Assembly: GCA_947381965.1 (NCBI GenBank)
Contig: CANCXX010000015.1
Span: forward strand, 1-64,000
Direction: 5' to 3'
DNA from: an uncultured bacterium
GTDB taxonomy: Bacteria; Bacillota; Clostridia; Lachnospirales; Lachnospiraceae
DNA length: 64,000 nucleotides
The translations under genes and the position numbers were made by a program. Within the stretch, counting starts at the first letter, position 1. Every line of letters starts with the position of its first letter. The notes beneath the pieces are model-generated. The model did not search any database. It was given only the letters and a program-made list of their open reading frames with translations, and was not told the origin of the DNA. Of this stretch, positions 59,837 to 64,000 are shown one piece after another.

Positions 59837-60490
59837 TTATTGTGCATTTGCCTGCCTGTCTTCTCTTTCTTTTTTGGAAAAAATACATCCACAGTAGTCC
59901 TGCCTGTATAAACCGTATTCTCTGGAAAGCTCCACTGACCGCTTGTACCCGTTTTTCTTTTTAAAATCCGAAGGCAGAAACGCCACTCCCCGCTCTCTGG
60001 AAAGCCGCTCTCCAATTTCATTAATTTTCACCGCATTTTTTAAAGGGCTTATGGTTAAAGTTGTTGTAAAATAATCTGCCTGTGTTTCTTTTGCCCTTTT
60101 CGCCGTTTCCGACAGCCGGAGTTCATAACAGACAAAGCAGCGTTCTCCGCCCTCCTTGCAGCTCTCAAGTCCCCTGACATTTTCAAAAAACAATTCTTTC
60201 TTGTATTTTCCCTCTTCCACCATTATAGGATAGACCAAACCGCTTTCTGCCCCGGCCTTTGTGTTAAATTCTTCAATCAGCCGTTTCTGTTCCGCCACAC
60301 GCTTCAGATATTCTTCCTGCTCTGTAATGTTTGGATTAAAATAAAATACCGTAATACGGAAAAATTCTCTAAGATACTCTAATACATAACTGCTGCATGG
60401 GGCGCAGCAACTGTGCAAAAAAAGCTTCTTTCCCCTGTTTTCAGGATCTTTTATTATTTTATCCAGTTCCATTGAATAATTCCGGTTCAT
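59837..60490 (-). CDS. queH: Epoxyqueuosine reductase QueH
   Basis: A 217-residue protein of the DUF208/QueH family, which reduces epoxyqueuosine to queuosine in tRNA. It is unrelated to QueG. It has the cluster cysteines in LHSCCAPCSS (Cys28, Cys29), CFVC (Cys118, Cys121) and the CxC pair in DYCGCIFS (Cys200, Cys202). The length is typical. The ribosome site AGGGG is part of a half copy of the palindromic repeat. It is the first gene of the queH-argS-ATPase operon, with a promoter at 60529-60557. Confidence 0.92.
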   Translation of the reverse strand: MNRNYSMELDKIIKDPENRGKKLFLHSCCAPCSSYVLEYLREFFRITVFYFNPNITEQEEYLKRVAEQKRLIEEFNTKAGAESGLVYPIMVEEGKYKKELFFENVRGLESCKEGGERCFVCYELRLSETAKRAKETQADYFTTTLTISPLKNAVKINEIGERLSRERGVAFLPSDFKKKNGYKRSVELSREYGLYRQDYCGCIFSKKEREDRQANAQ

Positions 60491-60510
60491 TTTTATACCC
60501 CTGCATACCG
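60491..60510 (-). repeat. Half copy of the SD-donating repeat before queH
   Basis: On the minus strand CGGTATGCAGGGGTATAAAA matches the right half of the repeats at 721-756 and 43840-43875 and supplies the ribosome site of queH. Confidence 0.45.
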
Positions 60511-60528
60511 TTTTTTCCAGATTCTATT

Positions 60529-60557
60529 ATTTTAACAACGGGATTGGTACTTTGCAA
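60529..60557 (-). promoter_or_regulatory. Promoter of the queH operon
   Basis: On the minus strand TTGCAA (60552-60557) and TAAAAT (60529-60534) are 17 bases apart. Confidence 0.6.
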
Positions 60558-60590
60558 GAGTAAAACTCCGCCCATATGCAAATAATATAT

Positions 60591-60680
60591 TAGAGCGTGT
60601 TTGAAAAATCATTTCCAACATCTGCACGCGGAAAACCGCATCCCCACATTTGCCGGGAAGCATTTTTCAAACACGCTCTA
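60591..60680. mobile_element. 90-bp MITE-like element
   Basis: It has imperfect terminal inverted repeats of about 25 bases (TAGAGCGTGTTTGAAAAAT at the left, its complement at the right) around a GC-richer core with a GCGG-AAAA-CCGC hairpin. TA at each edge suits insertion at TA targets, as for IS630/mariner-type elements. No transposase is encoded. It lies between the divergent queH and Hsp20 promoters, 38 bases before the Hsp20 start codon. A deletion remnant is at 53535-53559. Confidence 0.65.
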
Positions 60681-60718
60681 GTCATAACTTTATTATTAAA
60701 CAGATTGGAGGAAAACAA

Positions 60719-61171
60719 ATGTTGGTACCTGGTATTTTAGGAAAAGATATGTTTGACGATTTTTGGGGCTTTCCATTTTATGATAACAAAGATTTCAAAA
60801 AAATGGAGAAAAAACTGTACGGGCAGCGGGAACGCAGCCTGATGAAAACTGACGTCAAAGAGCATAAAGACAGCTATGAAATGGAAATGGATCTGCCTGG
60901 ATTTGAAAAGGAGCAGGTAAAGGTTTCTCTTGAAAATGGTTATCTGACTGTCAGCGCCGCAAAAGAAAACGAACAGACAAATGAATCCGGTAAGTATATC
61001 CGCCGTGAACGCTATGCCGGAGCCTGCCAGAGAACCTTTTATGTGGGAGACGATGTGACACAGGATGATATACATGGAGAATTTAAGCATGGCATTTTGA
61101 AACTTTCCATTCCCAAAAAGGAGCACAGACCTTCCGTAGAAGAGAAAAAATATATTACGATTGACGGATAG
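60719..61171 (+). CDS. Small heat-shock protein, Hsp20/alpha-crystallin family
   Basis: About 150 residues. The alpha-crystallin domain runs from about 42 to 135 (TDVKEHKDSYEMEMDLPGFE; VKVSLENGYLTVSAAKE; FKHGILKLSIPKKE). The family forms oligomers that hold unfolding proteins. The start follows GGAGG by seven bases. No CIRCE element (TTAGCACTC type) is present. A MITE sits directly upstream and its right end may contribute to the promoter region (possible -10 TATTAT at about 60691). Confidence 0.92.
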   Translation: MLVPGILGKDMFDDFWGFPFYDNKDFKKMEKKLYGQRERSLMKTDVKEHKDSYEMEMDLPGFEKEQVKVSLENGYLTVSAAKENEQTNESGKYIRRERYAGACQRTFYVGDDVTQDDIHGEFKHGILKLSIPKKEHRPSVEEKKYITIDG

Positions 61172-61195
61172 TTTTCTGCCTGGATACCCAGAAGC

Positions 61196-61238
61196 AAAGG
61201 GAGATATCAGGTAAACGCAGGATACCTCCCTTTATTTT
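61196..61238 (+). terminator. Terminator between the convergent Hsp20 and purA genes
   Basis: AAAGGGAG pairs with CTCCCTTT, with inner TATC/GATA pairing, followed by ATTTTCT on the plus strand. It may also serve purA on the minus strand. Confidence 0.65.
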
Positions 61239-61261
61239 CTACCAGCCTTCCCTCTGGCTTT

Positions 61262-62551
61262 TTACTTTAACGGACTTTTTCTGTAAATAATATCGTCCCT
61301 GCCTGGTCCGTTGGATACCATCGTAATTGGATAGCCAATCTGATCTTCAATAAACTCTACATACTTCCGGCAGTTTTCCGGCAAATCCTCATATTTTTTA
61401 ATTCCACGGATATCGCATTTCCATCCGGGAAGCCTGGTAAGCACTGGCTTTGCTTTTTCCAGTCTGCAGGTAACAGGAAAATCCCTGGTCACTTTTCCCT
61501 CTATCTCATATCCGGTGCACACCGGAATTTCATCCAAATACCCCAGCACATCCAGCACCGTAAATGCCACATCTGTGGCTCCCTGCAGTCTGCACCCATA
61601 TCTGGATGCCACACAGTCAAACCAGCCCATACGTCTGGGACGTCCGGTAGTTGCACCATATTCCCCGCCATCGCCGCCTCTTCGCCGCAGTTCCTCCGCT
61701 TCCTGTCCAAAAATTTCAGACACAAAGGCGCCTGCCCCAACAGCCGACGAGTATGCTTTACAGACAGTAATAATTTCTTTAATTTCATAGGGCGGAATTC
61801 CTGCTCCGATTGCACCGTATGCTGCCAGCGTAGAGGATGAAGTCACCATCGGATAAATGCCATGATCTGTGTCCTTCAGTGTGCCAAGCTGTCCTTCCAG
61901 CAAAATGGTTTTTCCCTCTTTTAACGCTTTGTCCAGATATAAAGATACATCGCATACATAAGGCGCAACCATATCCTTATATCCGCGCAGAGTATCCAAC
62001 AGCTCTTGTGTATTAATCAGCGGTTTATGATACATATGAGCAAGCATTACGTTTTTCTGCTCACAAACCCTTTCCACCTTTTCTTTCAGCGCTTCTTCCT
62101 CAAAAAGCTCACTGACCTGAAAGCCAATCTTGGCATATTTATCCGAATAAAAAGGAGCAATGCCCGATTTAGTGGAGCCAAAAGATTTGCCCCCCAGCCG
62201 TTCTTCCTCGTACTGGTCAAGCAGAATATGATACGGCATTACCATCTGCGCCCTGTCAGAAATTAATATCTTTGGCACAGGCACATTTCTGTCCGTAATA
62301 TCCTTAATTTCCTTAAAAAGCACCGGAATATTCAATGCCACCCCATTGCCAATAATGCTGGTGGTATGACTGTAAAATACACCGGAAGGAAGGGTATGCA
62401 GGGCAAATTTGCCATAATTGTTCACAATCGTATGCCCTGCATTGGCTCCGCCCTGAAAACGGACAATAATATCCGCCTGCTGTGCCAGCATATCCGTTAT
62501 CTTGCCTTTGCCCTCGTCGCCCCAATTGGCTCCCACTACCGCTTTAACCAT
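61262..62551 (-). CDS. purA: Adenylosuccinate synthetase
   Basis: A 429-residue enzyme of AMP synthesis joining IMP and aspartate with GTP. It has the P-loop-like NWGDEGKGK with catalytic Asp12, GGANAGHT with His40, KSGIAPFYSDK, TTGRPRRMGW and NGPGRDD near the end. Full length. GGAGG lies seven bases before ATG. The gene stands alone; the 252-base gap upstream contains the terminator of the XRE gene and no clear PurR site or riboswitch. Confidence 0.96.
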   Translation of the reverse strand: MVKAVVGANWGDEGKGKITDMLAQQADIIVRFQGGANAGHTIVNNYGKFALHTLPSGVFYSHTTSIIGNGVALNIPVLFKEIKDITDRNVPVPKILISDRAQMVMPYHILLDQYEEERLGGKSFGSTKSGIAPFYSDKYAKIGFQVSELFEEEALKEKVERVCEQKNVMLAHMYHKPLINTQELLDTLRGYKDMVAPYVCDVSLYLDKALKEGKTILLEGQLGTLKDTDHGIYPMVTSSSTLAAYGAIGAGIPPYEIKEIITVCKAYSSAVGAGAFVSEIFGQEAEELRRRGGDGGEYGATTGRPRRMGWFDCVASRYGCRLQGATDVAFTVLDVLGYLDEIPVCTGYEIEGKVTRDFPVTCRLEKAKPVLTRLPGWKCDIRGIKKYEDLPENCRKYVEFIEDQIGYPITMVSNGPGRDDIIYRKSPLK

Positions 62552-62683
62552 TTGTTGACCTCCATTCTAAAATACTGCAGCCCCACAAAACGCTGCAAAT
62601 CTTTTCCATTTCCATGCGCAATCAAGCGCTCACGCACAGCTTTACTGACATACTTTCTTTGCGTGCCCCTGCGCATAAAACAA

Positions 62684-62709
62684 CAAAAGCAGGCTTGTAA
62701 AAACCTGCT
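62684..62709 (-). terminator. Terminator of the XRE gene
   Basis: On the minus strand AGCAGG pairs with CCTGCT around a ten-base loop, followed by TTTTGTTG. Confidence 0.65.
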
Positions 62710-62803
62710 CTTATTATCAGCTTCTTACTATATGATTATACCTGATAGGTAATCATAAGTAAAATCAATATTTATTATGTTTTATATAATAATGACTTAT
62801 ATA

Positions 62804-63175
62804 TTAATTTTCAGTCTGCATAATTGCTTTCATAATAGAAAGAATGTCTTCTTTATTCTTTTCATTTAAATTCTGGTAATAATAAAAAAATTCCCGTTCT
62901 GTAAAATCATTTTTCTCCCTATTTTCCTCTCCTTCCTCCTTGTCTGCCAGCTTTGAGGGGCAAACATCCATATGCTCAAATATATCTTCAACTGAAACCC
63001 CATAAAATTTTGACATACGGTAAAGGACACCAACTGACGGCTTTATTCTGCCGGTTTCATAGTGGGAATAAGTTTGCCTGGAAATATGCAGATTTGTGGC
63101 AACAAAATCCTGTTTATAATGACAGGACTTACGCAGCTGCTTCAAATACTCTGGAAATGTCTGTTTCTTTTCCAT
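62804..63175 (-). CDS. XRE-family helix-turn-helix regulator
   Basis: About 123 residues. The Cro/C1-type helix-turn-helix spans about 9-65 (LRKSCHYKQDFVATNLHISR; YSHYETGRIKPSVGVLYRM). An acidic linker (DKEEGEENREKNDF) leads to a short helical tail. The start at 63175 follows GGAGG. Single gene, target unknown; probably a chromosomal rather than prophage regulator, since no phage genes surround it. Confidence 0.85.
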   Translation of the reverse strand: MEKKQTFPEYLKQLRKSCHYKQDFVATNLHISRQTYSHYETGRIKPSVGVLYRMSKFYGVSVEDIFEHMDVCPSKLADKEEGEENREKNDFTEREFFYYYQNLNEKNKEDILSIMKAIMQTEN

Positions 63176-63281
63176 ATGCGCCTCCCCGCCGGAGTGTTTT
63201 TCTATCTCATAATTCAATGATACAAATCTCAACCTTTGATTCATAAAAGTAGCTTTTCTTTATCATTTAAATACTGGAGAA

Positions 63282-64000
63282 TTACACTGTTTTAAAAAAT
63301 AATGCAATACTAACCCCATCTCCGATGGGAAATATCTTAACTCTGTTTTTATGCTCACTAACAAATCTGTCAACTGCATATTTAGGCCCCTTAAAGTTTT
63401 CTGTGAAATAATCATGTACAAGTATAATTCCATTTTCTGTTATCTTATCATGAAAAAAACATAAACCATTATATGTAGGTTCATATAAATCTACATCAAG
63501 ATTGACAAAACAAAACCGATTCCCAATCCCCTGTGCAGTTTCAGGAAAATACCCTTTATGTATGATGCACTTTTGTGAGCAATACATTTTTTTCAATACA
63601 AGTTCAATGGATGTATTATTATATTCTCCCTGCTTTGCCTTAGAATAATTTCCCTCTTTAATAATGTCCCTTTTATCAAATCCCTCAAATGTATCAAATA
63701 AATGCAACATTCTATCTGGAAAATAAAAATTTATCCACTTTGCAAAATCTCCTTCAAATACGCCGACTTCCGCGCACTCTCCATCTTCAGATTGTTCCCT
63801 AATCAATTTAGAAAACCCTTCCAAAAAGAGTCTCCTGCTTTCTAATGGTGCCTCAACATAAGACGTTATAATCTTCTCTTCTTGAACTCCCATCTGTATA
63901 CATTGTTCCTTTATAGAAGTCATCCCCGGTGCAGAAGTAATGATTAAACAGTTATAATCCAAGTCGTAAATACATTTTGATGGAGCATAAATTGGTATAT
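63282..64000 (-). CDS. TylF/MycF-like methyltransferase, 5' end outside the window
   Basis: The frame stays open from its stop at 63282 to the window edge, so the N-terminus is missing. The C-terminal part is a TylF-like SAM-dependent O-methyltransferase: CAEVGVFEGDFAKWI (SAM loop), HLFDTFEGFDKRD, FVNLDVDLYEPTYNGLCFF (metal-binding acidic motif) and GIILVHDYF. An N-terminal portion with YNCLIITSAPGM looks like a preceding small Rossmann-type segment. Such proteins modify sugars in surface polysaccharides or secondary metabolites; the substrate cannot be told. Confidence 0.8.
   Translation of the reverse strand, partial: IPIYAPSKCIYDLDYNCLIITSAPGMTSIKEQCIQMGVQEEKIITSYVEAPLESRRLFLEGFSKLIREQSEDGECAEVGVFEGDFAKWINFYFPDRMLHLFDTFEGFDKRDIIKEGNYSKAKQGEYNNTSIELVLKKMYCSQKCIIHKGYFPETAQGIGNRFCFVNLDVDLYEPTYNGLCFFHDKITENGIILVHDYFTENFKGPKYAVDRFVSEHKNRVKIFPIGDGVSIALFFKTV

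Noticed and set aside
60580-60718. CIRCE or other heat-shock operator at the Hsp20 gene
   Set aside because: No TTAGCACTC-type inverted repeat is present; the inverted repeat seen is the MITE.
62552-62690. A 46-codon Arg-rich frame running into the purA start on the minus strand
   Set aside because: It has no ribosome site and begins in the T-run of the XRE terminator, so it is probably chance.
62552-62803. Purine riboswitch before purA
   Set aside because: No conserved purine-aptamer pattern was recognised and the region contains only the upstream gene terminator.
1-64000. CRISPR arrays
   Set aside because: I saw no regularly spaced direct repeats and no cas-like genes in the window.

Overview
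The window looks like chromosomal DNA of a gut-type Clostridia, most likely a Lachnospiraceae member (Blautia-like is my guess, not proven). The reasons are moderate GC, strong GGAGG ribosome sites, carbohydrate ABC importers of the MsmEFG and LplABC type, YesMN-type two-component regulators, ROK and AraC regulators, and families such as DUF5107-TPR and QueH that are common there.

Positions 1-22629 hold one long minus-strand glycan-catabolism operon, read from a promoter near 22570 leftward and running out of the window. The order is two MsmFG-type permeases, a lipoprotein binding protein, a ROK repressor, a GH36 alpha-galactosidase-like enzyme, an FGGY kinase, a GH2 beta-mannosidase, a ROK kinase, an MBL-fold hydrolase, a GH13_18 sucrose-phosphorylase-like enzyme, a two-part FAD oxidoreductase, two GH38 alpha-mannosidases and an Asp/Glu-racemase-like protein. 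Most junctions overlap by ATGA or are a few bases apart. Together they could import and dismantle oligosaccharides with alpha-galactosyl, alpha- and beta-mannosyl and sucrose-type linkages and phosphorylate the products. The FAD enzyme and racemase have no obvious place in that scheme and are the most novel part.

Positions 22767-27199 hold a 1095-residue DUF5107-TPR protein divergent from an AraC regulator. Positions 27214-40387 hold a second, pectin-type locus on the minus strand: response regulator, YesM-like kinase, an orphan-looking binding protein, LplB/LplC permeases, a second binding protein, DUF624 (YesL-like), a GH28 enzyme and a GH2 enzyme. Next come a hybrid PAS histidine kinase on the plus strand and a convergent AraC regulator (40509-43834).

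Positions 43994-46722 are a metal-resistance operon (ArsR, small HMA protein, P1B-2 ATPase). Positions 46870-48106 are a TetR gene and a membrane protein behind a promoter with two operator copies. A tRNA-Gly(CCC) at 48824 marks the start of an accessory stretch to about 55840. It contains a truncated DUF1016 nuclease, a markedly GC-rich pair of ABC half-transporters, a toxin-antitoxin locus with an intact antitoxin and a dead toxin, a LexA-box-like palindrome, a zinc-ribbon gene beside a decayed relative, and a remnant reading frame.

The right end is housekeeping: queH-argS-COG3044 ATPase operon, a small heat-shock protein preceded by a 90-bp MITE-like element, purA, an XRE regulator and a TylF-like methyltransferase cut by the window edge. 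Dispersed palindromic repeats place a Shine-Dalgarno sequence directly before at least two, probably three, unrelated genes.

All family assignments come from reading the sequence and known motifs. No database search was run.
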